This document shows, in pieces, positions 43,924-54,723 of a stretch of 64,000 nucleotides of DNA. The DNA lies in NCBI GenBank assembly GCA_034359265.1, contig CP136898.1, positions 33,808,501 through 33,872,500 of the forward strand, read 5' to 3'. The first letter of the stretch is position 1. Each line of letters starts with the position of its first letter. The stretch is from Canna indica (lineage: Eukaryota > Streptophyta > Magnoliopsida > Zingiberales > Cannaceae). A program made the translations under genes and the position numbers. The notes under the pieces are model-generated. The model saw only the letters and a program-made list of their open reading frames with translations. It was not told where the DNA came from and did no database searches.

Positions 43924-45420
43924 TGATGGAATAAGGAGGGATAACAAATTTTGAATATTTTAATATCATCAAAAATATCATTTTGCCCTCCATGAAATAA
44001 AAAAAAAATTCAACTATTTTTTTAATTATTTAATTTGTATAGTTATCTTTCACTATAGCTAGTAATTTTTGGTCCAACCAAATAGCTCGGCCCAGCCCAA
44101 CCCGTCAAGATAAAATTAGGCCTAATCCGATATGGCCCAAACAAATATAGGGCCAGGTCAAGGGCAGGCGGTGTAGGCTCGGCCCAACCTTATAGTCCGA
44201 TAAGAATTTTTATTCATTATCGAAATATCTGAATATCGGGCCCAAATCAGCCTGATAGCCCAATTTGAGCTCGATAGTCCAATTCTGATAGCATGGTTCG
44301 GGCCCGAATCCGATCCTATAGCACGGTTCGGGCACGATAGTCCGATTTTAAATTTTTGTTATCATGCTAATAGGTCAGCCCAGCCCGACACGTTTACTGT
44401 TTGTTCCATGCCAAGCCCGGGACCCCCGGGCTCAAACTTTTATCGGGTCGGTCTGAGCACGATTTTTGTTTTGATCGGGTCGGGCCGAGTGCAATTTTTT
44501 TTCGGGCCAACCGATAACTCTAGCCCGACACGAATTGCTTGGTTTATCTTTCACGTTTTTTTTATTTTTAATATTTGTTGATTTTTTTAAATTTGATTAT
44601 CAAAATTTATATTTTTGTTTCAATTATTTTTTAACAAATTATTAAAGAATATAAATAAATTAACTTTCATTATATATATAAATGTGTATTAGTGTGTGGA
44701 TGGCTAAAGGATATTTTCATTAAAATTGTCCTTCCCCACTCACCATTTAAAATTTTACTCAGATATATTATCTCACCCTTCCCCATCATTCTTTACCCAT
44801 CTTTTAATTATCATATCCAAACATGAGATTAATTACTCTTCATCTTCTTTCTCCATGTTTCTTTATCTTTTTCCTCTCCATTCATCTCCACCGCTCTTTC
44901 CTTTGTATCCAAACAAGACCCTTAGAAATTTTGATTATAATGCATCTATTCAATTAATTTAAGTCAACAAAATATTTATGTTTCTTGTACATTTTCCGTG
45001 CCGCATGCATAGCACGAATTCGATAGTAGTACAAGATAATAACTTGAAATGTTAATTCCTAACTTGAAATGTTCCTAAGCTATAATTTTTATTTCAATTC
45101 AGTTTCTTAACTTTGAAAAGTTCCAATCAGATTTTGAAGAAAGAAAAAGATATTACTATATTATTAGTTTTTATAATTAATGTGGTTTTTTATAATTAAT
45201 TTTTATATTGATTTATTTTATGTTAGGCGTGAATTCAATAAATTTGCACCTCATAACGGGTGTCTATCTCTATCTAACCTTCTATTTCTTCATTTAATAA
45301 TTCCTTAGCCACATACATAATTTATTGGAGTAGATGATGGTAGGAATTCAATGAAAATAAATTAAAAATTTAAGGATCAAATTAGAATATTTTGAAATCT
45401 AATGAATTTAAACATGTGAT
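43924..45420. other. Intergenic region upstream of the SYP5-type gene
   Basis: No gene is seen. At 44070-44530 there are GGCCCA/TCGGGCC-rich repeats, including CGGGTCGGGCCGAG followed by T-runs, related to the minisatellite at 1365-2530; this is probably another transposon remnant. A C/T-rich stretch ending ATCCAAACAAGACCC at about 44700-44935 looks like one end of a MITE. The remainder is AT-rich. Confidence 0.45.
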
Positions 45421-45628
45421 AGTTTAGAGAAGAGAGATGTAGCTCAGGATGGACGGCGGTAACGGCGGAAGCATCTACGCCGTTATGGTGAGAAACATAA
45501 ATATCGACGGCATAAATAATGCGAAAACGAATAAATAGACGAGGCGCAAAGCAAAAGGGGGGGAAGCGAGAGGAAGTGGCCGAGGGGAAGGCGTCTACAT
45601 TCTCCAATCGTCCCCGCCGGGCCTCCAG
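45421..45628 (+). other. Probable 5'UTR exon of the SYP5-type gene
   Basis: A locally G/C-rich island with purine-rich sequence ends CGGGCCTCCAG|GTGATAAT, a good donor at 45628/45629. The matching acceptor ATTCATTGCAG|GAG is at 48256/48257, 35 nt before the ATG. Leader introns are common in this position in plants. The transcription start is not determined; the interval start given is approximate. Confidence 0.45.
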
Positions 45629-46411
45629 GTGATAATCGAGCCTTGAAGTTCTTCCTACTTTCTATTTTGATCCTTCTTTTTGCTTCCACAAGTAATAAAT
45701 TGCTACTCTTTCTCCATTATTTTGTTTTTTTTGGTAGAAGATGTGGTGATCATCTGCTGCGATGATTACTTTTAGGGCAATCATTTCTTTCACTCATAGT
45801 GGATGGGAATTACAAAAGTGGTTTACTTTCCTTGCTAGGAATAGCGATTCTTAATAGTTTAGGGTGTTATGTTTTGAATTGAGTTGACCTAATGCTGAAT
45901 TGAAGTTGAAATGGTGATCAGGAGTTTTTGGAATTCATGGAACTGGGTATTGTGACTTTTAATAACGATTTCTTAATATAGTTTAGGGCGTTATGTTTGA
46001 ATTAGATTTGGCCTAGTCATGAATGGAAATTGAAATGGTGATCAGGAGTTTTTGGAATTCACGGAAGTGGTTATGGCTACTGCGAATATGAGTTTTGGAT
46101 TCTGAAACTATGAAATATGTGGTGATGATCAAGGAATTTCATGAAATCTTCTGGAGCTGCCGAGTAGAGTGTTACACTAGCTCCTAGACAGTTCCAAATG
46201 TACTCTTGCAACTCGGAAGCAGTAGAATTTGCTAGATTTGACATCTTTTAGCAGGGGTCTTGACCCGGATAACTATAGTGATACACCCTTGATAAACAAA
46301 TTAAGATTGGAGCATTTAAATTTAATATACAAGGGTTGAATATCAAATGAATATTCCACCACAAGCATGCAAAGGTATGCTGTGTTACTTGTTTGCTGGA
46401 GCCAGGAAAAC

Positions 46412-48239
46412 TATTATATCAACCAAGAAGCTACCCCATCATGCCACATCATTGGAACAGGTTGCCACATCAATTAATGACTCAGTAAGTGAGGAAAGAT
46501 GGAAAAATAAATACCTTCGTAGAAGCCTAAAGGTCCTCCTAAGTGATGACACTTCTTCAACACCATGAATAAAGAAAGTTAACTGTTGGAAATCAAGAGT
46601 CACCTCTTCAAAGCAATTCGAACAAGCAACATAACATGAATAAGATGTAACTGTCGGAAACCAAGAGTTACCTCTTCAAAGCAATTCCAGCAAGCAATTT
46701 AATCAAGTAATTGAATTTTGCAAGTTATTGTAAAAAGAATACCTTACTGTCATTAAATACATTATGTATTGATTACAATACACGATATAATTTATATAAG
46801 GATAAATGAGAAAAAGAAAGACATGGTTAGTACGCAAATTATGTCTCTTCTCTCTCTCTAGTAATTGACTGAATCTTTCCAGCAGCCAACACTCTTCGAT
46901 TCGGCCAAATTCTAGCATCATGGAGCCTCTATCTTGGCCTGAAACTTGTGCTTTTTGCAAGGCACAAAACAAGGATCATACCAAGGTGGTATCAGAGCAT
47001 AGCCTCGGACCGTGACGTAACTTTCTCAAGCAAGTTTTGGTGAGAATTATTCACTCTATTCGGAACCCGCCTCAACTTCACCTTAGCCTACCATCCGCAA
47101 GCGGATGGCCAAACCGAAGTAGTCAATCGGGGTGTTGAACTCTAACTCTATCTCTACTGTTTCACAAGCGACAGGCCTTGCACCTAGACCAAATGGCTTC
47201 CACGGGTAGAGTATTGTTACAATACAACTTATCATACAACTCTCCGCACTACTCCATTTGAGGTGGTATATGGTTGCCCTCCACCGCGTATAGTAACCTA
47301 CACCGCCGAAGTTGCCCATACAACCAGTATTAGAGCTCGTTTGCACCAAGCACAACAAATAGTGAAGGCCTCGTATGACCGTAAACATCGAGACGTTCAA
47401 TTTCAGCCTAACAACTTGGTTCTTCTCAAACTACAGCCATATTGTCACAAGGCCTTAGCTCGTCGGTCATCTCATAAAGTATCTCCAAAATATTATGGGC
47501 CTTTCCGGATCCTTCGCAAAATTGGAACTGTCGCTTATGCTCTTGAACTCTCACCTGAGGCAAAAATCCACAATGTTTTTCATGTTTCTTCTTTGATGCA
47601 CTTCCGTAGGAGCACTGTTCAAAGCCCTTCTCCACTCTCATTGCCACACCCACATGAGTGTCAACCCTAGCCACACTATTATGGATCGGAGGGTCGATGA
47701 TGGAGCAGAACAATTGTTAATTCAATGGGCAGGACTAACACGGGTCTATGCCACTTGGGAACCCACTTCCCAAATCTACGCCAACTTCCCAAATTTACGC
47801 TGACTTCCCAGCATACCTCAAGCATGTTTCTCAGAAAGAAAGGGGGCGATGTTATGTCGACCGGGCAACCACCTAATCATGCCACACCATCATAACAGGC
47901 TGCCACATCAACTAATGACTTGGTTAACCTCTCAACCGAAACAAGTGAGGCAAGGTGGAAAAATAAATACCACCGGAAGAAGCCTAAAGGTCATCACAAG
48001 TGATGACACTTCTTCAAGACACATGAATAGAGAAAGTTAACTGTTGGAAACCAATAGTCACCTCGGAAACCAAGAGTCACCTCTTCAAAGCAATTCGAGC
48101 AAGCAATTTAATTAAAACACATTATGTATTGATTACAACACATAGTGTAATTTATATAAGGAGAAATAAGAAAAAGAAAGGCATGATTGGTATTCAAATT
48201 GTGTCTCTTCTCTTCCTCTCTCTCTCTATCTCTCTCTAT
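46412..48239 (+). mobile_element. Ty3/gypsy chromovirus deletion derivative
   Basis: A 5' LTR (46412 to about 46984) starts TATTATATCAACC. TGGTATCAGAGC at 46987-46998 is a tRNA-iMet primer binding site. Only an integrase C-terminus with chromodomain-like tail follows, then a polypurine tract (about 47834-47849) and a 3' LTR starting TGTTATGTCGACC at 47850. The 3' LTR stops in a CTCTCTAT microsatellite at about 48239 and lacks the last 130 bases or so found in the 5' LTR. No target duplication was found. Confidence 0.85.
47050..47835 (+). pseudogene. Gypsy integrase C-terminus and chromodomain
   Basis: It begins LFGTRLNF, then [14 protein letters not shown], the end of the integrase core. A 135-residue open stretch (47263-47670) follows, with VVYGCPPPRIVTYTAEVAHT, NLVLLKLQPYCHKALARRSS, KYYGPFRILRKIGTVAYALE and IHNVFHVSSLMHF (the GPF/Y module). 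A broken frame then reads LIQWAGLTRVYATWEP, the chromodomain signature (QW-GL--- -ATWE). Upstream gag, protease, RT and the integrase zinc finger are deleted. Confidence 0.88.
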
Positions 48240-48291
48240 CAATTAATTCATTGCAGGAGTTTTACACAGTAGATAGATTTTGTGTGCAGTA

Positions 48292-51200
48292 ATGGCATCA
48301 TCTTCAGATTCTTGGATAAGAGAGTTCAATGAAGCTTCAAGGCTTGCAGAGGATATTGGTACCATGATTTCTGAAAGGGGTTCATTACCTCCATCTGGCC
48401 CAGAAACTCAACGCCACTTAACTGCAATTCGGAGGAAGATAACTATTCTCAGGACAAGATTAGAGAACTTGGAGTCCATTCTTCCAAAACTTCCTAGTAT
48501 GCAGCCAATGTAGGTGACTCGCTTTTAAAGCCTTTATTTGACACAACAAATGTGTTTTTTGTACTTAGTCCTTATTTGCTGAATGTTTTCTATAATATTA
48601 CTTTTTGACATTGCATTTTATTTGCTAGAGACAACTGCATTTAAATAAGAATAAGATCAGAAAAGTAGTGACAGTTTTGTGACTAATCAATTTCGAATTT
48701 TTAATCAGTGTGTAAGACTTATTCCAAGTTGGTACTGATTTATAAATTTTTTGATTATACTGTTAAATTTACTTTTCCCTTAAAATTTGAATCTGAGAAC
48801 TTTATATTGTTTGATTAGTCCAGATTACAGTTTGCACTTGCTGCTTGCAGGTTTTTTACAAAGTTTTGATGATAAAATGTTAATGCAATATATTAGATTA
48901 TATTATTAGTTGCAATCATATTGTTGTGGATTTAACATAAAAACAATCAATGCTTACTTTTCACTATGTTGGGCATAATGAAAAACAAAGTTCTCACCTA
49001 GTCCCAGAAAATTATTACTCTTTCAGTGGACAATCTATGTCTCACTCTCTGTGTTAATTTAACATATCCAGGAAAAACTTATACAGTATAGATATGAATG
49101 AGGAAATTAATTTATTAGAAAACAGATAATGCTGTTCGTGCTAGCTACTTCAAAGGGCTTACATGATGAAACATGCAACATCCTCTTAGAGTCCTGTGGA
49201 ATTGACTAAGGAGTCTATCTGACTTTAAGGTTTATTTGTAAAAGAAAGAAATAACATAATAACTTGTTCATTTTGTCACAAAATTTCTTGGCAAAGTTCT
49301 TCTGCTAATTACATGCTTCTCATAATCCTCTAGTTAAATCAGCAATATGTTACAATGGCCCAAACTCTCCCAACTTAGTGAAGAATTGAATATGATAGTA
49401 TGATACTTGACCAAGTTCTATGTTAGATCACGCCAATTGGATCAGTGTAGTCAAAAGCGCTCGCCTGGTCGCCTAGGCACACTAGGCGAGGCGACCACAT
49501 GCCTTAGCGCCTTCCCAGGCATAGCCCTTCAGTCAGGTGCGCACCTGGGCTGTGCTTTTTTTTGAAGTCCCAATGGCTTAGCTAGACGAGTTTCGAAGGG
49601 GGCAGAGGCAAAAAAAACACAAGAATCTTGTTCGCCAGTCGTCAATCGAATGTAAACCAACATAGCCTACGAGCGGAGCTTTTAGGATTCGAACTACCCT
49701 TCCTACCGTCCATCCGGTTGACTATCAATGCTTCAAGGTCCGCCCGGATAGAGGCTAGCCAGTTCCCATTCATCCAGGCTTCATAGGAGACCACACAGAG
49801 CAGGTGTAGCCTTCTTCCCTTTTTGGAGGTTCAGTGCTAGGGGTTGAGCTTTACTTGAGAGAGTGGCCTTCCATGCATAGGATGTCTTAGGTGTGAGGTT
49901 CGATATTATGTAGTACATTCCAGGCGCGCGCTTTGTGCGCTTGGGTGAAGTCCTCGTTTTTTCTCTCTTAGGTGGGGGGCCTTTAGTGATGATGAAGGTG
50001 GCTTGACATGGTGTGTTATAGCTAGAGCAACTAGAGTTGAGAACCCACTAGATTCATTAGAAAACAAGCCAAGCCAGCTTGTAGAAAGTCAAGCTCTAGT
50101 GTTGGTAGTTCAAAAGTGACTTTGAAGAGAGTGAGGCGGATTCATTTGAAACAAAAGATGAAGTTGAAGCATACAAGTTAGATGGGGATGATGAAATTGA
50201 TAATAATTTTAGTGATGGGGACTCCGAGGATGATGTATAAGGATTAGGGATGAGGAGGATGACTAATTTTGTGTTAAATATGCGGTGTTTTAATTATTCG
50301 TTGAAATTGTTGATGTTATAGGTGCAATGGTGTGCATATAATTTAATTCTTACATTGCATATGATATTCTTATTGCTTGAGAATAGATAGATGCTATTTT
50401 TTAAAATGTGTGCCTTGCTTCGGTCAAGCGTGCGCTTTTTTTGCGCCTTGCGCCTCAGGCGATTATGGGACCTTTGCGCCTTGAGTGCGCCTAGCGCCTT
50501 TGACAACCTTGAATTGGATAATATGCTTTTGATATGAGAAAACATATAATATCATATAAAACAGGACGAACCCATAGATAAGATACTCAATGAATTAAAG
50601 AAAGCAATCAGAACACGGAGTTATATTGTCCGTGATTTTCTTGAATCAACTTTTGTTAATTTCCATGCTTTTTCAGAATTCTTGTTCAGTTCTTATCAGG
50701 GTCCAAGACTTTAATTGGAAGGCTGAGAATCAATCTACATGCTATCACATAACGTTGAAACCAGCCTACTATGCTGCATTGTGTTTTGAAATTGTCTTTC
50801 TTTTTGTTCTATGACATCCTTTTGTAAGGAATTCGCTTTAAGTAGGCTTTACTGCATAAGTACTGAATTAAGCAGGTAATGGTGAAACTAACTTCTTGAG
50901 GTGGTTAACTTTTCTTCTCCTCTCTTACATAGAGCTTGAAGCAGGAGGGAGCCTCATATTTATTGTTGTTCTCCTCTTCTCTCCGTACACAAAGTTGTCT
51001 TTCTTCTTTCTTCCTTCCCCTCTATATTTCTACATTGAAAAGAAAAAGAAAGAAAGTGTTGCTACAATTCTTTCTTACATCTTGTTTCCAATTCTAGTTT
51101 TTGTTTATCCTTGCCCTCTGTCTATATACTAAGAGGACTTGAAGCAGGGCTTTTCTACTTGTCTTGTATGGGCAATTGCTAATGCACCTTGGTTCTCTAG

Positions 51201-53916
51201 TGGCCTCTGCATTTGTAGCTAGGCCCAGTGGAATTCTCTCCATTGCTCATTCTGTTGGTGGTAATTTGCCTTTGAAGGTGACCTAGTTGCCCTCTCCTAT
51301 CCTTGTCCCTTTATAACTCTATTTTTAACTCTTCTGGTTTTAAGTACCAGTATTGTTGTGTTCAATCACTATAGAGACAAAAATTGCATCTTTGAGTTTC
51401 TTGGCCTTCTTTTCTCGTATGCAGATGAATGGTGATCATATTTAAGTTCTAACTTCTAAACTAAGCTCATAATTGATCTCTTCATAATAATTACTATTCA
51501 TTATTAATTTTCTGTGCCTTGTTTCAACAACTCATGAGCAGCCTCACTTTGAGACCCAGGAGGAATTGGTATGTCATTGTGTTGAGCATTCACATCTTAG
51601 TTTGGAACTTTTATGACTAGCAATGGCATTTATTGGCTATGCATAATATTTAACTACTGACATGACTTACCTCTGCAGAAAGGATAAAGAGCTACATAAG
51701 CGCCAAGACATGCTGTCAAATCTCAAATCTAAAGCAAACCAGATGGCTTCTACGTTAAACATGTCAAACTTTGCTAACAGGTTTGACTTCACTTAGTTGA
51801 CTATACTGGGTAGCAACATTTTTAAATGCTGGTGTAGTCATCGTGAGAGGAGAAATTTCAATTTTTTACTTATGAATCTGAATCGGCATTTTATTATCCT
51901 CTTTCAATAAACATCCAATCAAGTGCCAACCCTTCTCTCAAATTCAGGTCTGACTTACTTGGAGAAAATAAAAAATCAACAGATGTGATCACGAGAACTG
52001 CCGGATTGGATAATTATGGTGTTGTTGGTTTACAAAGGCAGATCATGAAGGGTACATTCATATAAGATATTCCATCTGTATTGAAGCATGCTTTCTCTTT
52101 GAATTATGAGCTAGTTACTTGATTCACAGAACAAGATGAGGACCTTGAGAAGTTGGAAGAATCAGTGAGAAGTACAAAGCATATTGCATTGGCTGTTAAT
52201 GAAGAATTGGATCTCCATACAAGATTGATTGTAAGTTATATTGTAATCACCTGTAGCTCACTCTTGCTAATGGAAACTCCAATCAATTATTTACAACCAT
52301 TGACAAAGGAAATTATGTCCTGGTGCAGGATGATCTTGATCAACATGTTGAAATAACAGACTCACGGCTACATGTAAGATCAATCTCCTTTTTAGCTTCT
52401 ATGTCTCTTTTGAATCAACTCGTTCTAATGATTTTAATTGACAGGCTAAAGCAGTGGTGTATCTGTATGATTTTATATAGATGGGAGTGTAGATTTACTT
52501 CCATAGATTTCATCAAATGGAACACATGTTTTAATTGTTAATATTTTGAAAATTAAACCTAATTGAGTATGATCTTGAACCGGGGTTACTTTCAGTTTAG
52601 TTCAACCTAAAAAATTGATTCCATAATCAATTAAGTCCAATTAAACTTGATCGGGAATCAATAAGGGCATGCCAAGGGATATAATAAGGGATGGACTTAT
52701 ATCCATCATTTGTTTAGTGCATGGATTAGAAAAAAATAGAATTGGAAGAATATAAAATTGATATTATATCCAATGTACACCAGATTAAAAAGAATTTATC
52801 TAATACTCCCTCATTTATTTTCCTACCCTATCCTATCCAATCCAATCCAGTAAAGCAAATGAACCCAAGTGGAAAATAAACTGTTGATTTCTAATTATAA
52901 ACATATTTTTGACTCAAATTAGTAAAATGTCTATTTGTTTAAGCCAAAAACAGACTTGGGTCATCTTTGACTGTATTTAAAATAAAATGCAACATACTTG
53001 ACAAATAAAACTTCATCTTTGTCTATTCAGTTTATAATTGGAATTTAAGAAAAAGAAATTAATATACACTTTAAATTCAAATATTTTAACATCACTAAAT
53101 TCAACTTCAAAAAATTCAAATCAAACTGATTTTACTTCTGGAATTGAACCATTATCCTTAATATTTGGTTCAATGTAGATCAATTTTTTAACTTGAAGAA
53201 AAAATTAAGTTCAACATCCCTATATTTTAGCTTTGTTGGAGTTGAACCATTTGTTGAACACTCTTAGAGATAAAAAAAACTCAATCAATATAATTTTTTT
53301 TTTAATTTGTCTTCCAATACTCTGTTATTATTTTATCCTTATTTGGAGGAAGGGGTAAGTATTTATGTTTATGAGAAAAAAATTGAATTTTGGGTTTGTT
53401 TTTCTATCAATGATTGTCAATATGTACTCCCAAGGGTAAGTTCAACATCAATGCACTAAGCTCAGAACGAATAAAGCAGTTTGTCAATATGTATGTGGTT
53501 CTCAAATTAGAAAACTTTAGGTAAATATGTAAACAGCTTCAATCATGTGCCTGTGGACAATTGTGGTGGTTTATGACCAAGGCAATGAATTCTTTCGCAT
53601 CTAGAGTGTCATAAATGTGCCCCATTTCCCCTATCCAAACATTTGATAGATTGGGGAACTGATATATTCTAAACTTCTAGATACTTAAATCCAGTCAAGA
53701 AGTTGAAGAGTTTGTCCAATGACATAATAAATGATTGAGCTAAATGTATTTCTGTCTGAGAATTTGATTTCTTTCTTTATTCAGCGAATGCAAAAAAGGT
53801 TGGTGATCCTTAACAAGCGAACAAAAGGCGGTTGTTCATGCATGCGCCTGCTCTTATTGGTCGTCTCAATTGTTATACTGGCTGTTATTGTTTGGGCTCT
53901 CATCAAGTACCTGTAG
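48292..53916 (+). CDS. SYP5: SYP51/52-type Qc-SNARE syntaxin
   Basis: Six coding exons: 48292-48509, 51679-51780, 51948-52051, 52130-52230, 52329-52373 and 53785-53916, all with GT-AG borders and consistent phases, giving 702 nt (233 residues plus TAG), the usual length of Arabidopsis SYP51/52. The N-terminus MASSSDSWIREFNEASRLAE and IRRKITILRTRLENL is the syntaxin-6-like helical bundle. The SNARE motif spans about 143-200, and residues 212-230 form a tail anchor after a GGCSCM palmitoylation-like motif. The family acts in fusion at the trans-Golgi, prevacuole and vacuole. One oddity: the central zero-layer glutamine of the Qc motif is histidine here (H171, codon CAT at 52216). Introns 1 and 5 are long and carry transposons. 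Confidence 0.93.
48510..51678 (+). other. Intron 1 of the SYP5-type gene
   Basis: Begins GTAGGTGA and ends CCTCTGCAG. It contains a hAT-type element (49443-50511). The rest is AT-rich with no other feature recognised. Confidence 0.85.
49443..50511. mobile_element. Non-autonomous hAT element in SYP5 intron 1
   Basis: An exact 8-bp duplication AATTGGAT flanks it (49435-49442 and 50512-50519). The ends are imperfect inverted repeats, CAGTGTAGTCAAAAGCGCT and, read from the other side, CAAGGTTGTCAAAGGCGCT, followed on both sides by GCGCCT/AGGCGC-rich subterminal sequence. Inside, a short acidic reading (DGDDEIDNNFSDGDSEDDV at about 50190-50240) resembles the acidic tail of plant hAT transposases, but the catalytic part is missing. 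Confidence 0.88.
52374..53784 (+). other. Intron 5 of the SYP5-type gene
   Basis: Begins GTAAGATC after the DSRLH codons and ends TTATTCAG. AT-rich. At about 52703-52862 a possible small MITE has ATCATTTGTTTAGTGCATGG at one end and a diverged mirror image (CCAATCCAGTAAAGCAAATG) at the other. Nothing else recognised. Confidence 0.6.
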
Positions 53917-54723
53917 TGGCAAATTTGGTAGGATAATTTCTCATGAGTGTTGTTGTGTTCTGTGTGTTACAGGCTGTCAGGCTTTACTTGATTTGTCATG
54001 TGAATTTGTCTATATGGGGACTGGAGTATAGTTGAATGCTGAGTAAACATCAAATTGTGTAAATTAAGATCAATGCAATTGGTTTGATCAACTTGACGAC
54101 TCTGCTGTCGGATGTTGTGGGTGGAGATTTAGTCTTGGGCCGGACAGATAAAATAGCTATAGACACTTTTTATACAAGTTTTTAATTCAGTTCAAGAAAA
54201 AAGGTTAATATGATTAATTTAATGAATCAGTCCTTAAAAATTAGGAGTAGTTTGAGTAAACCTCCCAAAAAAAATACGATTTTACCAAATACTTGCTGCC
54301 ACCTCGACCACATTGTATTAATTTCCGACCAGAAACGCCAAATGCCGGCGCCCGCCGCCTTTATTATTATTTTTCTGCTAAATATATTTTCCAAAATCCT
54401 CGCTTATTATATGACCCTGGGCCCTAGCAACCTCCGCGGATGCGCTCCGAGTATTGTAGGAATTTGATCACTGACGGACCGCCGAAATTCATATGATCTC
54501 GCCATAATCACTGCATCAGCAAATCCTGTACAATCAAACAGTGTTTCTCCATATTGCATGGTACCATTTACAATAAAGAGTTGGAGATGATCCAGGATTT
54601 GAATGGCTCTTCTCCGTGGCGTCTTCCGTGGAGATCCCATTCGGAATCATCGCCACCGCCCCTACGTTAAAAGCTTCGTTGCCAGGATCCGACTCGCGCC
54701 CAGCTTCTTCTCGCGGAAGGACT
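53917..54723 (+). other. Intergenic: SYP5 3'UTR and UNC93-like promoter/5'UTR
   Basis: The two genes are in tandem, 807 bases apart. The first 200 bases are a plausible 3'UTR. From about 54550 the sequence becomes C/G-rich before the next start codon. In-frame ATGs exist upstream of the chosen UNC93 start (54616), so a longer N-terminus is possible. No transposon recognised. Confidence 0.55.

Larger units (their letters stand above)
45629..48256 (+). other. Probable leader intron of the SYP5-type gene
   Basis: Bounded by the donor at 45629 and the acceptor TTGCAG at 48256. The first 780 bases hold no recognisable element but include an imperfect direct repeat of about 120 bp (AGTTTAGGGTGTTATGTTTGAA... 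and GTGATCAGGAGTTTTTGGAATTC, at about 45850-45950 and 45975-46070). The rest is occupied by a gypsy deletion derivative (46412-48239) that ends only about 17 bases before the acceptor. Confidence 0.45.

Noticed and set aside
45377..45689. Minus-strand open frames upstream of the SYP5-type gene
   Set aside because: They overlap the G/C-rich presumed 5'UTR exon, have no domain and no splice support.
46987..46998. TGGTATCAGAGC and TGGCGCCGTTGCCGGGGA as tRNA gene fragments
   Set aside because: Both sit immediately after LTRs and are primer binding sites complementary to tRNA 3' ends; no cloverleaf surrounds them.
48280..48291. An upstream extension (M-C-A-V) of the SYP5-type protein
   Set aside because: It would need a TTG start; the ATG at 48292 gives the family N-terminus MASSSDSW exactly.
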